A DNA stretch of 64,000 nt from Gnetum montanum (taxonomy: Eukaryota > Streptophyta > Gnetopsida > Gnetales > Gnetaceae). The DNA lies in the NCBI GenBank assembly GCA_015680685.1, contig MNCI01002682.1, forward strand, positions 1,137,037 through 1,201,036, read 5' to 3'. The notes under the pieces were generated by a model that made no database searches, had not been told where the DNA came from, and saw only the letters and a list, made by a program, of their open reading frames with translations. The translations under genes were made by a program, and so were the position numbers. Positions 1 through 11,324 of the stretch are shown here, piece after piece. The stretch's first letter is position 1, and each line of letters opens with the position of its first letter.

Positions 1-653
1 TATAGCTTTTCAGTTTTATCTCCTATGCTACTAAGATGAAGAGTAAAGAGACTAATTACTAAATTTAACTAACTAACTAAGTCTAAATTAACCTAGTGTC
101 AACATCCGTTCCCACTTACCGTTCACACCCTGAACCGATGCAATTATGGTTACCAAATGCTAGTCGTTGCTGGGATCACCACACGTAACGCATGTGCTCG
201 AAGCGGTCATACTAAGGCACTTAACTAGGAGAGAAGGGTTGAGAAAGATTTAATTCCTAATAAATCATTTAAATGAAAAATAGTAAATGACAATAAATAA
301 AAGTCCTAATTAGGCTATTCCATGCACTGTAAGGTTTATCCAAGAAGTTTGTCTTTATTTCCGTACACAAACTTGTGTTTAGGTACAATGTATGCTCGAA
401 TAAAGATCCATTCACTTTGGAGTTCCTATTGTAGGCACATGGAAAATATTCTATCTCTGGAGAGGTCAAACTACTAGAGTTTCACTACGGTCTAAGCCTA
501 GGATGAGAAACAAGGGAGAGCCACCTCTTATTTATAGACTTTGGGGCGCACTGCAATATCGCGTACGCGATATCGCGGGGGACGACGCGATATCATGTAC
601 ATGATATCGCATGGGATGAAATATCGTGGCCCATGCAATATCACATCCCATCA
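1..653 (-). repeat. Element A 3' LTR (partial)
   Basis: It matches 9100-9683 in the right LTR and ends in CCCATCA, followed by the pyrimidine-rich complement of the polypurine tract (from 654). In element sense the LTR opens TGATGGG and then has a cluster of GATATC/GATATT palindromes (about 553-645). A TATA box follows (528-537, CTATAAATAA in element sense), giving a short U3 of about 116 bp. The rest is R/U5. It carries more of the palindrome region than the right LTR, which has deletions there. Confidence 0.92.
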
Positions 654-2547
654 TACCTCCATTATTGAATAAAAACTCGTCCTCAAGTTCCTTACAATAA
701 TATTGGGAAGGTATGGGATTATTGACTCAAAATAAAACTAATGGGATGACTTGTGAACGGATCATCATTACAAGACTTGACAAAACTGGTGTTCATGACA
801 ACAAGAGTGAACACCTTATTATATTGACATCAGGCCTCATTTGGCAACTGAGAAAGAGAGAGAGAAAGAAGTGTTGCTACTGCCAATGCCAAAATTGCGC
901 ATTTCATTGTCCATCTAGAAGCGCACCATCGGTTTTGCTCCTTGCATAGCTGCTTCCAGCACTGCTCCATTCCAAGTGTTTCTTCCAGATCCCCTCCATT
1001 GTTGTATGATTACCATCTACACACACAACACAATCTTATACTAGCAAGGGTAAATGAATTTCGATGTAGTTGATACCTTGCTTCGGTGAAAGGTCTATTG
1101 GCTAGGTTGTGGTATGGCTGATTGCGGGTCTAGAGATATAATATTCATGACTACCGAAGGTGTAGGGGTTAGGAGAAAATTGAAAAAATTGGTCCCCGTA
1201 CCCCCATGACTAATTGTGAACCTCCAAGTACTGATAGAATGGAGAAAGAAAAAGGAATAAGAAAGATGAAGAAAAAGGAACAACTATGACATCGATGAAA
1301 TGGATGTCAAGGTGGAAATAAACAAAAAAATAAAATTAATTGCAAAAATGTTAGGGAAAGAAGTTAATTGGTGCACCAAATAGGAATGTCCTCCCCTAAG
1401 CAGGCACATGCCCTTAATGCCCTAACAAACCCACATTCAAAGAGTTCGTAGGCTCTGGGAATGTCATTTGGAATAAGAGTTAAAGTCTTAACCGCAAGAA
1501 TTTACCGAAAAGAAAACAATGCATCAACTAAAATATACACTAATGATACAACTAGCAATGAGGTGAACAATGGAGAGAAGGATGGAGAGAAGAGAATGGA
1601 ATATAATCCCAAGAACAAGGTGGTGTACAGCCCCTTGTATGTGTCATGATTAATGTGACTTAGCAAATCTCATTCCAACTCGGGCCTCAAACAATCCACT
1701 TCCAGTGACTTTACATTAATGCATTAGGCCAATCCATCCCCTTGAAGTAACAAGAATTCCTTCACCCAAGAGTCACCACCATTCCGATGAAACAAGGAGG
1801 AGAGAATGGGAAGCGAGAAGGGCCTTAGTTAGAGGGAACATTTTTATTTTAGTTCCATAACTAGTGCTTGTAGCCCAAGGGATTATTTTGTCTAAGGGGT
1901 GTGCTTTGAATTCTCATAGTTCTGTTTGTTTCTTTTTTGTGTTTTATATATTTATGCATGAGAACCACACCATGCAAATACTTTGTTATTTTTATTGCTT
2001 AGCTTCTTGATAATTGGGTAACGTCGAAGCGACAAGAAAACTCAAGAAGAAAACATCCAAGCACCTAAGAGAATAGCCAACACGAATGCATCAAGTTCTC
2101 TCGAAGTCCCACCCTTTTCAATCCTTAAGTCCTTCCTTAGTTTGAGAAATGCCTAGTCACTGATTCGTTAAAGTTCTTATTTAGAAAAGGACTATACATT
2201 TTCAAGCTAAGAGAGACCATAGAAACTGGTGGATGGATGGAGAAAGTGAACTCATTTCCTACCATATCAAAAGAAACATACCTTAGTATCAACATCATGG
2301 CTTAAAGGTAAAAACCAAATATTAGCAATCAATAGAAACATAGTTTATACCATCATGAAGAACACTTATTAGGTGACAAACTTACAGGGTGGATAACACA
2401 TGCACACACACACAAAAATGAAAAAGTATAATGATGTTGTAAAAAAAAATAAGAAAATTTAAAGAAATTGTAAAACAAAAACATGTAAAACAAAAACGTG
2501 GAAAAAAATGTGTAAAACAAAAATTAAAAAGAAATGAGGTCCTCGCT
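654..2547 (-). other. Element A 3' noncoding region with polypurine-tract motifs
   Basis: About 1.9 kb between the integrase end and the 3' LTR with no supported coding. An env-like gene, present here in some Athila elements, is not seen. The polypurine tract abuts the LTR at 654-668. A much better copy of the same motif lies at 1201-1214 (plus strand CCCCCATGACTAAT), and a third lies at 2567-2580, just inside the integrase end. Two further blocks are conserved with B, C, D and E: the region about 1381-1425 (GTCCTCCCC..AAGCAGGC) and about 1820-1910 (GGGCCTTAGTTAGAG). A short GA-rich tract sits near 852-868. Confidence 0.7.
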
Positions 2548-3626
2548 TTATAAGCACAAGTGACCATCTCCTCCATGATTGAATGGAAAGGGAGAGATTC
2601 GAAATAAGGAGCGTGGATGCCCTCTACTAGAGGTGTGACTTGCACTGGCTATTCTTGGTTCATGGAAAGGTTTAGTTTGTTGCACATTGACCAGTAGTCT
2701 CTTATCAGGGGTTTTGGGCTTGTATATTGTCATGGCTCCCGAGGGAAAGGTCGTATGGATAATGTAGGGTCCCTCCCACAATGTTTGAAATTTCGTACGT
2801 TGCGGTACATGTGTGGGATTCCAGTAAAGGACTTTTTCTCTGGGTTGGTATTTAACCTTTTGAATTTTTGAGTCATGAAATTGTTTGTTGTATGCCTTGT
2901 GTATCTCGTTTGAGGATAGGGCAACCAATCGATTCTCGTCTAGCACATTTAGAGATTCCAATCGTTGTTTTTGTGCTAGTTCAAGGTCAAGGTGGAGTTC
3001 ACATGCCATGGAGAGTGTACAGAGCTCATTTGAATTGGAAGTTTTGGGAGTTTTCCGTACACCAACTCATAGGGAGAGTAGCCTATAGTGAGTTTCCAAG
3101 TGGAGTGGTATGCCCAGAGAGCGTCATTTAGTTTCGTGCTCCAATCTCGCCTAAATTTGCTAATTGTTCTCATTAATATTCTCGTAATCTCCTAGTTGGT
3201 GACCTCTACTTGGCCATTAGCTTGGGGGTGATAAGGTGTGGTCAATTTATGCTCAACCCCTAAGCATTGCATCAGCTTGTGAAAGGTTGCACCTATAAAA
3301 TGTGTTCCATTATTAGAGATGAGTGCACGCAGCACACCAAACCTATTTACGATTTGTTGTTGTATAAATCGTGTAGCTGTAGATGATGTGCAATCTGTTA
3401 CAACAGCTGCTTCAGCCCATTTGGTCATATAGTCATCAACAACAATAATATAAGCCTTCCCATTGGACATCGGTGTAATAGGCACCATAAAATCTATTCC
3501 CCAAATATCGAAGGGTTCTAAGGTTTGAATCCATTGTTGCGGACCCTCCATTCTAGTAGTCATTCCACCATCCCGTTGGATGCACTCACAAGATTTGACA
3601 AACTGATGGGAATCTCGAAATAGCAT
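2548..3626 (-). pseudogene. pol: Element A integrase (broken)
   Basis: Retroviral-type integrase in at least three frames (3626-3192, 3173-2976, 3009-2548). It would insert the element cDNA into host DNA. The end of the zinc-binding region is seen as FVKSCECIQRD. The core follows with FDIWGIDFM (first catalytic Asp present), then ISNNGTHF, where relatives have ISDNGTHF, so the second catalytic Asp (codon at 3312-3314) is Asn here. HPQANGQVEVTN gives the third residue (Glu). The C-terminal part has WNPTHVP and WEGPYII, typical of gypsy integrase tails without a chromodomain, and ends in HGGDGH. The frameshifts and the lost Asp mean it is inactive. Confidence 0.88.
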
Positions 3627-5366
3627 CGGCCAGTAGTATCCTGCAAGCAGGATCTTAATGGCCGTTCATCTCCCTGCATAGTGGCCCCCACAGGGACCCT
3701 CATGAGCATCCTAGAGAACTCTTAACTAATCCTCATCGTTCACACACTATTGAACCAAGCCATTAGGACAGACTTTATAGAGTTGTCCCTTTATTTTAAA
3801 GAAGTAATTGGTTCTCTGAAGAAACCATTTCTTCTTCCTAAAGTCCAACCCCTATGGAGTTTGTTGGGAGAGGAGATAAGTAAGAATGCTACTATACCAA
3901 TGTGTTCCCATGGGTTGGTTATTTATTACACTAGCAAAGAGGGTTTTATTAGGAAAGTGATCTGATATGGCATATTCATCCTCTTTGTTGTCCCAATGCA
4001 ATTGAGATAAATGATCGGCAACTACGTTCTCAGTGCCTTTTTGATCTACCATTGTTAAATCGAGCACTTGAAGGATTACCAACCAATGTATAATACAAGG
4101 GCTAGCCATTGGCTTGTTCATGAGGAACTGTATTGCACTATGATCTATATGAATGTACACTTTGTAGCCCAACACATAGTGCCTAAATTTGTCCAGTGCA
4201 AACACTACAGCCATTAATTCCTTTTTGGTAGTTGTGTAGTTGAGTTGTGCACCAACAATACTCTTCCTCGCATAGTGGATGTAATGAGGGCATTTTTGTT
4301 CATCTAACTATGTTAGTACAGCTCCTAAGGCATAATTAGATGTGTTGGTCATTATATGAAATGGTCTAGACCAGTTAGGGGCTTGTAGAATAGGGGTTTC
4401 CACAAGCCTTTATTTTAGAGTTTGGAATGCTCGTTCACATTCCTTGGTCCATTCGAAGGGTGCATCTTTTTTCATTAATTCCACCAATGGTTTGGCAATC
4501 TTGGAGAAGTTCTTGATGAATCTCCTGTAGTAGCCAGTGTGTCCAAGGAATGATCAAATATCTTTGATCGTTTCTAGTTGTTAGGTGATTCCTTGGATAA
4601 CCTTTACTTTTTCCAGGTCTACCTCTATTCCTGATTGCGAGATTTTATGCCCCGGTAGTATGCCCTCTTGAACCATTAAATGGCTTTTCTGCTAGTTGAG
4701 CTTTAGATTGGTTTCAATGCATTGTTTTAACACTTGCTCTAATCGGTCTAGGACTTGATCAAAGCTTGCCTCATAAGTGGAGAAGTTGTCCATAAAGACT
4801 TCCACTCCATTTCCTATTTGTTGTTGAAATATTCTCAGGACTAAATGTTGGAATGTGGCGGGGGCATTGCACAAGCCAAATGACATTTGCTTATATGCTA
4901 ATGTTCCCCAGGAACTGGTGAATGTTGTTTTGGCTTGGTCTTATGGTGCTATTCGAATTTGATTATATCCACTATAACCATCCAGAAAACTATAATAGCG
5001 ATGCCCCACTATAGTGTCCAAGATGTGGTCGACGAACGATAACGGAAAATGATCTTTGAATGTTGCCATGTTCAGTAGCCTAAAATCTATACATACCCTC
5101 CATTTGCCTCCTTTTTTAGGAACTATTACTAGAGGACTAACCCATTTGCTATCAGCAATGGGATATATGAACCCAGCCTTGAGGAGTTTCTCTATCTCTT
5201 CTTTCACTACCTGTTTCAATTTCGGGGTCAACCGTCTCTGTGGTTGCTTTCGAGGCTTCATGGAGGGGTCCATGTAAATCCTATGCTGGCATATCCTAGG
5301 GTCTATTCCGGTTATCTTGGGGTATGACCAGGCAAAGTCTTTTGACCATTTATTGATTACCTTCAA
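3627..5366 (-). pseudogene. pol: Element A reverse transcriptase-RNase H (broken)
   Basis: The RT N-terminal half is in 5366-4941 (GFIYPIADSKWVSPLVIVPK, KWRVCIDFRLLN, YSFLDGYSGYNQI). The second part is in 4886-4692 (MSFGLCNAPATFQ, VFMDNFS). The active-site pair FMDD is FMDN here (codons at 4785-4790), which should abolish catalysis. RNase H follows, with VVFALDKFRHYVLGY and HIDHSAIQFLMNKP in 4214-3852. The D-G-Y-S-G-Y-N-Q motif is characteristic of Athila/Tat-type gypsy elements. The stretch 3627-3850 is the spacer to integrase. Several stops separate the segments. Confidence 0.9.
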
Positions 5367-6170
5367 TAGGCCTTCTTTTTATTTGGGGGCAAGTTTTGCA
5401 TTGACAATTACTGATTTTCCATTTTCAAGGATCATGTATTCCAAACCGGTGGGCAATGGTTTTAGGTCTAGGGGTTCTTGTCTAAATTCCTTAGGAATCT
5501 CCAACTTCCCCCAATTAATGTTTTTGAAGTTAAGGGCTGGAAGTTGGCAACGAACTTGCTCTAGTACGTCTGTGCTTTCAATGTAAGCAGTAGTGATCCC
5601 CTCAGTCAGTTCCATGCATGTTGTCGACTTGCTCTCTTGATCAGCCATCAGCCATTGGGTTTTTTCTTGTTGTGTGGCTACTGCATATAGGCACTTTTGT
5701 ATGTCAATATCTTGTGCACACCAATTTCATGCAAGCAATGTTAAACTTCGCATTACCCATGATTTCTGCATGCAATGGCACCCTGTGTCACTATATGCGA
5801 TGCATGGAACTCTCTTCCTCTCAATCTTCCCAAAAGTATTTTTCTTTGATATTTCCAAGGAAAGATTATGGATTCCTAGGTGTGCATCAATTGTACTCAG
5901 CCATGCCCTTCTCATTATTATTGGGAAATCCCCTTTGTCATTGTTTATTTGGATCACCAAGAAATCAGCTGGGTATGACCAAACACCCATGGTGGTAACA
6001 ATGTTCTCAACCTATCCCAAAGGAACAGTGATGGATTGGTCAGCCAGCTCTAAATGAATATTGCTCTTCTTGAGTGGAGGCAGGTTCCAGGTTTTGTACA
6101 ATTCTTGTGAGATTAAGTTGACCTCGGAGCCTGAGTCAAGAAGATCCTTATGAGGTTCATTCCTAGTGAT
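5367..6170 (-). pseudogene. pol: Element A aspartic protease and linker (broken)
   Basis: The protease is recognised by LDSGSEVNLIS read on the minus strand at about 6090-6145. This is the DSG/DTG-type active-site loop of retrotransposon proteases, which cut Gag-Pol. A stop lies close by, because the open frame restarts at 5990 and 5648. The part nearest RT (5648-5379) is an uncharacterised linker with the motif INWGKLEIP, also present in element B. It is weaker than RT and integrase, but the order Gag-PR-RT supports the call. Confidence 0.75.
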
Positions 6171-8775
6171 CTAAAAATAAATTAGGGGGCTCCCAGAATC
6201 GGATAATTTCTTGGGAAGGTGGCCTACCTTAATCCAGTCAGTTACGATATGTGTTAACATAACCGTGTGCATTGGATGCGATTTTTTGTGTGAAGGGGAT
6301 CCCAAAACCTTATTTGGTACGATGGTGTTTAGATGTTCAACCACTTGTGAGGATGAGGGCTTAGTTGGATTGTTAGTTCTGAGGAAAGGTCTTTTTGACA
6401 TAACATTGTTAGGACTAATTGAGGATTGAGGATTGGAAGCCCTCGTGACATTGGGTTGTTGTGGTTGAGTGGGAAATACCCTTGGAATTTTTGGAACCGT
6501 TGGTGGTGGAGCTACTAGCATGAGAGGTGCAGATGAATTTGGAGGATGGCATACATGTGGAGTATCCCTTTCGGGAGGGGAAGTCTGATAATATTCTTGA
6601 GCTAGGTAGTGATTTTGTGGAGTTGCGTAACCCATAGGATCACTTGGAGAAACCAACTGTTGCACGTAGTAACCATAAGGATCAGGTTGTCAGTAAGGGT
6701 ATTGTTGCCTAGGCAGTGGCATCCCTCATAACTGTGGGTGTTGCCACTGTTGATGTTGCTCAATGGGTTGTGGTGAAGTTCCACTTGGATAGTACGTCAA
6801 CAGTTGGTGGAACTATCCTAGGTTACCTTAGGGATAAGGTAACCTGTAGGGTATCTACCGTTTGTTAAGTCTTAGGTTGAGTGCATACACCCCAGATTCT
6901 TGTAGATGTGTGATGATTGGACAACATCCCTTAGGATGGTCATAGTAGCATATCTCACATCCCCCCTCATCATCTATGTTTGAATCCAAAACCTCATCAA
7001 AGATAGTTATTTTCCCCTTACCCTTGTCATGTGCAGGGCCTAAATCTCTTCGATTTTTCTTATCTTTGTCATTACTTCGTTCCTTCTTAGACTCCTCTAT
7101 AATTTTTAGGACAAGTTCAAGTCTACTATCCAAGGAGTCCTTTATTTGATCTACCTTAGCCCCTACCTTCATTGTTAACTTCTGAAGTGGAAGGTTTTCC
7201 TATTCACCAACTCTTCGATTGGTGACTCATCCTCTTCATTATAAAATCTCACTCCCTTCTTTCGAAGAGAGGGATCATGCTTGTATTCTACAGCGCTTTC
7301 CCTTTTTTGTAGCTCCCCTTCTTCTTTGGCTACTTGTTCCAACAAGTGATGAATTTCATGAGATCTAAGTTCTGATAGTCTCCCTTGGGCATAAGTCCCA
7401 AGGGTTCTTCTAGTTTCATACCTTAGCCCATCTACGATGTGGTGGAGTTGATCCTATTGTGCGTAACCATGGCCTGGGAAATGATGTAACAATGCGTAGT
7501 AGTGTCCCATGGCAACATCCAAGGGTTCATGAGTACCTTGCTTCCATTCTTGGATCTGCTTACACAAAGTAGACACTTTGGAGTACGTTTGATATTTATC
7601 ATTGAAGAGTTCTAACATCGTACTCCACCTCCTAATGGTTTCCGGTTCTAAGGAACGGTACCAACTCTCTGCTTCCTTAATGAGTGTCCTGGGAAACAAC
7701 TTTAGTTTCTGCTACTCGTTTTCTATGTTTTGCAAAGTGCAAGCATCGTGGAATGCCTATAAATGGTTTTTTGGATCTGTGTTGTATCCCCCTTCGAAGT
7801 GTGGGATATTGTTCATGTCTAAGTGCTTGATCTGACTATCTTTTAAATGCCTTGTTGGTATTCTCACTACCTCCATTATATTTAGCATGCTTTGGGTGGA
7901 AAGTAGGGGTTCATCATGATCATCTCTTTCATGATGTCTATGATGTCTACGTTGTTCCCTACTTTCTCTTCATTCATGCCCTTGTCCTCTCTTTCGACTC
8001 TCTCGTCGAGGTTTCTCATTTTTCCTACCTCTATCCTCACCGTTATGCTCTTTATGACTGCGCCCTGATGTGGAAGGAGAGGGTGAGTGATGTGAAGAAG
8101 GAAAAGAAGAAGGAGAACCATTACCATGATGATGTTTCTTACCTTCTCTTCTCTGGCTTCGACCCTGATTGTGATGATGATCTAAGTGCCTGCCCTTGTC
8201 ATGTGTTGTTATTCCCTTAGTGAACAACTGGTGTTCACGGGGATCAAAACCAGGGTTGTGTATCATGGAGCGTAGGTTCTAATACCCCACCTCCTCACTA
8301 TCATTAGGAGGGGAAACATCTTTTGATAGAGAACCCGCTATAAGTGGTTCACCATCTCCCATTTCACTTAGGACATGCGAGACCTCTTTGCCCTTCAACA
8401 GTGTATGTTGGCTCTCCTACCTTGAGTCCCTCATACATTGTAAAGCTATGGGATGGTAATCCCTCATGTCAGAATTTCCTATAACGTATTCAGCATAGAG
8501 CTATGTCATGCCCATCTGTGCCAAGGCACGGAGGAGCATGTTGGAGACTACACGATATGGAGGTAACACTATGTTACCTTGCAAGTCTCTCCAGCACATC
8601 TATTCATCTTGATGGAGGATAAAAGTAAAATTAGGTATATACTCATCGGGATGAGTATATTCCACCCTATATTGTTGAGGAACTAGGGGATTTAGGTTAT
8701 GTGTTTTAGACTGCCGACTATTCTTTGTATGATCCCTAGGTGATGAATTACTCTTGTGAGAAGAAGAAGAAGACA
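6171..8775 (-). pseudogene. gag: Element A gag (broken)
   Basis: Structural Gag protein, which packages the element RNA. The likely start is the Met codon at 8775-8773 (MSSSSHKSN). Open segments are 8266-7970 (basic, His/Arg-rich), 7699-7454 (capsid part: SWYRSLEPETIRRWSTMLEL, EWKQGTHEPLDVAM), 7172-6855 and 6665-6171 (Pro/Thr-rich tail). A zinc-knuckle-like motif of the form C-x2-C-x3-H-x4-C lies at about 6921-6965 (CEICYYDHPKGCC). Stops separate the segments. The order and spacing match element B. Confidence 0.85.
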
Positions 8776-8908
8776 TTATGTCTTATTGGTGTGCTAATTA
8801 ACCATTATATAATTTTTTGTTTAATTAACCCTAAGGTTCATTTAACCTCCCAACGATGTGAATGATCTCTTATGTTCTACTTAGCGCACAAACACACAAT
8901 GGCACCAA
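8776..8908 (-). other. Element A leader and decayed primer-binding site
   Basis: The bases next to the 5' LTR read TTGGTGCCATTGTGTG in element sense, at 8893-8908. This is a decayed version of TGGCGCCGTTGCCGGGG, complementary to the 3' end of plant tRNA-Asp. Elements B, C and D keep clearer versions at the same place. The remaining roughly 115 bp is an AT-rich leader before the gag Met codon. Confidence 0.7.
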
Positions 8909-9683
8909 TGATGAGTGGCGAGGTACCCCCTACACTCAACCATACGAATACGAGCATAACACACGTGATCCAGTCAAACTCCACAGACTAAGTGCCTACA
9001 TGCCTCATGGAATACTTAAGGTTAATTATTCGTTGTCTTCCCAGACTTACTTGTATTTGTCACGGTGTATGGTTAAGTAAGTCCGAGGTATATGATTTTT
9101 ATAGCTTTTAGGTTTTATCTTCTATGCTGATAAGATGAAGAGTAAAAAGACTAATTACAAAATTTAACTAACTAACTAAGTCTAAATTAACCTAGCATCA
9201 GCATTCGTTCCCACTTACTGTTCACACCCTGAACTGATGCAACCATGGTTACCAAACGCTAGTCGTTGCTGGGATCACCACACGTAATGTACGTGCTCGA
9301 AGCAGTCATACTGAGGCACTTAACTAGGAGAGAAGGGTTGAGAAAGATTTAATTCCTAATAAAGCATTTAAATGAAAAATAGTAAATAACAATAAATAAA
9401 ATTCCTAATTAGGCTATTCCATGCACTGCAAGGTTTATCCAAGAAGTTCATCTTTATTGCTGTACACAAACTTGTGTTTAGGTACAATGTCGGCTTGAAT
9501 AAAGATCCATTTACTTTGGAGTTCCTATTGTGGGCAGATGAAAAATATTCTATCTTTGGAGAGGTCAAATTGCTAGATTTTCACTACGGTCTAAGTCTAG
9601 GATGAGAAACAAGGGAGAGCTGCCTCTTATTTATAGATGCGTACGCGATATCGTGGGGGACGACGTGATATCGCTTCCCATCA
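8909..9683 (-). repeat. Element A 5' LTR
   Basis: It starts TGATGAG next to the primer site and ends CCCATCA. It is homologous to the left LTR but shorter in the palindrome-rich U3 part: only GCGTACGCGATATCG and GTGATATCGC remain at about 9637-9674. The TATA-like CTATAAATAA complement lies just before them. Confidence 0.9.
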
Positions 9684-10260
9684 CATGATATTACAAGAAA
9701 ATTTCAACTTAACCCTTTAGTAAACCTAGGTTTGAGCATTATAATCATAGAATACGAATCAAGAATTTAAAATTATTCAAGCATGTGTAACTCCATAGTT
9801 ATTCTTTTCCTTTATTTCTAGAGCTAGCTCCCACACCATCTACATGCATCGTTCATGTAGGAAGAGTTAGTACTTTCCAAGAATATAGAACCTTACTCAC
9901 TATTCCTTGGAGAACATGACTATAGTAAGCTATCATAGTTGCAACACAAATGTTAGTATGCATCCTTAGACTATTGTATGCATCCTTAGACTATTGTAAT
10001 ATCAACGTTTACTTGACATGTGTTCCAAGTATCTACTATAGTGTTAAGTTGACCATAAATTAACTACCCACAATACAAGAATCCTAGTTCAGCTAATAAA
10101 ACTCCAAAAGACTACTACCCTAACTCAGCTAATAGGGTAACAATAATGATCTAGCTAATCTACAATATTTTTTATGTTGACATCTTACTTGTATATTATG
10201 TATGTACTACCAAGTAATCTCTAAACCTACATAATCCTTTGATTAATTCAAGAAAAAACC
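9684..10260. other. Spacer between elements A and C with a 20-bp tandem duplication
   Basis: 577 bp of AT-rich flanking DNA. I see no gene. A perfect tandem duplication of 20 bp (ATGCATCCTTAGACTATTGT) occupies 9958-9977 and 9978-9997. Confidence 0.8.
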
Positions 10261-10473
10261 TGATGAGCAATGAGGTACCCCCTATGCCCAACCATACGAA
10301 TCATAAGTGTTCATGCAAAATTCAGTCAAATTCTATGGATGGGACTAGTTGTGACATCTAGATCATTATGCCTGAATTGCAGTTTGTTTTCTTTCCTCTT
10401 GGACTAGTGGTAGCTTTGTCACATATAGTTTAGTCTAGAGTGAGGCATATGATTCTTGATGTTGTTTTGGCCT
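10261..10473 (-). repeat. Element C 3' LTR, first piece
   Basis: It starts TGATGAGCAATGAGGTACCC and matches 26131 onward in the right LTR. It is cut at 10473 by element B and resumes at 20442. The last five bases (10469-10473, GGCCT) are repeated at 20442-20446. Confidence 0.92.
10469..10473. other. Target-site duplication of element B, left copy (GGCCT)
   Basis: GGCCT directly precedes the TGATGAG start of element B and recurs directly after its end. The uninterrupted site in the other LTR of element C reads CAACCTTATG. Confidence 0.92.
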
Positions 10474-10914
10474 TGATGAGTGGTGAGGTATCTCTATGCT
10501 CAATCGTACGAATATGAGCATCCACGCATGATCCAGTCAAATTCGAAGGACTAAGTGCTTATGTGCCTTTACAGAACAAGGACAGGTTAGTCAATCGTTG
10601 TCTTCCCAAGCTTACTTGTATGGCATGATTGTATGCTTAAGTCAAGTTGAGGTAAATGATATATATATATTTTTTATGTTTATGTCCTAGTTCTACAAAG
10701 GGAGAAGTGAATTAATTAAGTAACTAATTCAATTTAACTAATCTACTATACTCTAACTAGTCCTAACACTAGCATCTTTTCCCACTTGCTGTACACATCT
10801 TGAACCAATGCAACACTACTGGGATTACCAAATGCTAATCATTACTAGGTTACCAAGTGTTCCATGCATGTTTAAAGTGGTCATACTGAGTGTGCATACT
10901 TGGGGGAGTTAACA

Positions 10915-10948
<34 letters not shown>

Positions 10949-11324
10949 ATTAATTAACTAAGGAAAGCATTAAATAACTATAAATAACATTAAATAAGTG
11001 ATTCTGAATGCTGCAAGGTTTATCAAAAAGTTTACCTTTATTTTCAGCCACAAGGTGTGCTTAGGTACATAATTCTCGAATAAAGGTCCGTTCGCTTTAT
11101 GACTCCTACTATAGGCACTTAGAAATAATTCTAACTCTAAGAAGGGAAAAAGGCAAGAGTTTAGGTAAGGAACTAAGACTAATTAACTAACTAATGCCAA
11201 ACCAAGTGTGCCCACCTCTTATTTATAGGCAACAAGATAGGTCCCAATATTAGATGTCTGATATCGCTTGGAAGGCTCCAATATCACATACTCAATATCG
11301 TGGATGTGATATTGCGGCTCATCA
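10474..11324 (-). repeat. Element B 3' LTR
   Basis: 851 bp, TGATGAG...GCTCATCA. In element sense U3 holds a GATATC/GATATT palindrome cluster (about 11245-11317), followed by the TATA box (11219-11228, CTATAAATAA). A (GA)n tract of about 30 bp lies at about 10918-10945 and is shorter in the other LTR. Confidence 0.95.

Larger units (their letters stand above)
1..9683 (-). mobile_element. Element A: Ty3/gypsy (Athila-like) LTR retrotransposon, left end outside window
   Basis: The element reads on the minus strand: 5' LTR on the right, then gag, protease, RT, RNase H, integrase, a long 3' noncoding region and the 3' LTR on the left. Position 1 aligns with position 9100 of the right LTR, so about 191 bp of the left LTR lie outside the window. 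The internal region is about 8.26 kb, the same as in element B. The RT and integrase motifs and the tRNA-Asp-type primer site point to the Athila/Tat branch of plant gypsy elements, without a chromodomain. Many in-frame stops and frameshifts make it inactive. Its target duplication cannot be checked because the left end is missing. Confidence 0.93.

Noticed and set aside
654-2547. Env-like gene in the 3' region of the Athila-like elements
   Set aside because: No long frame, signal peptide or membrane segment in element sense in any of the five elements.
8862-9080. Plus-strand frame in the right LTR of element A
   Set aside because: It spans the LTR start and primer site; LTR sequence, not a gene.
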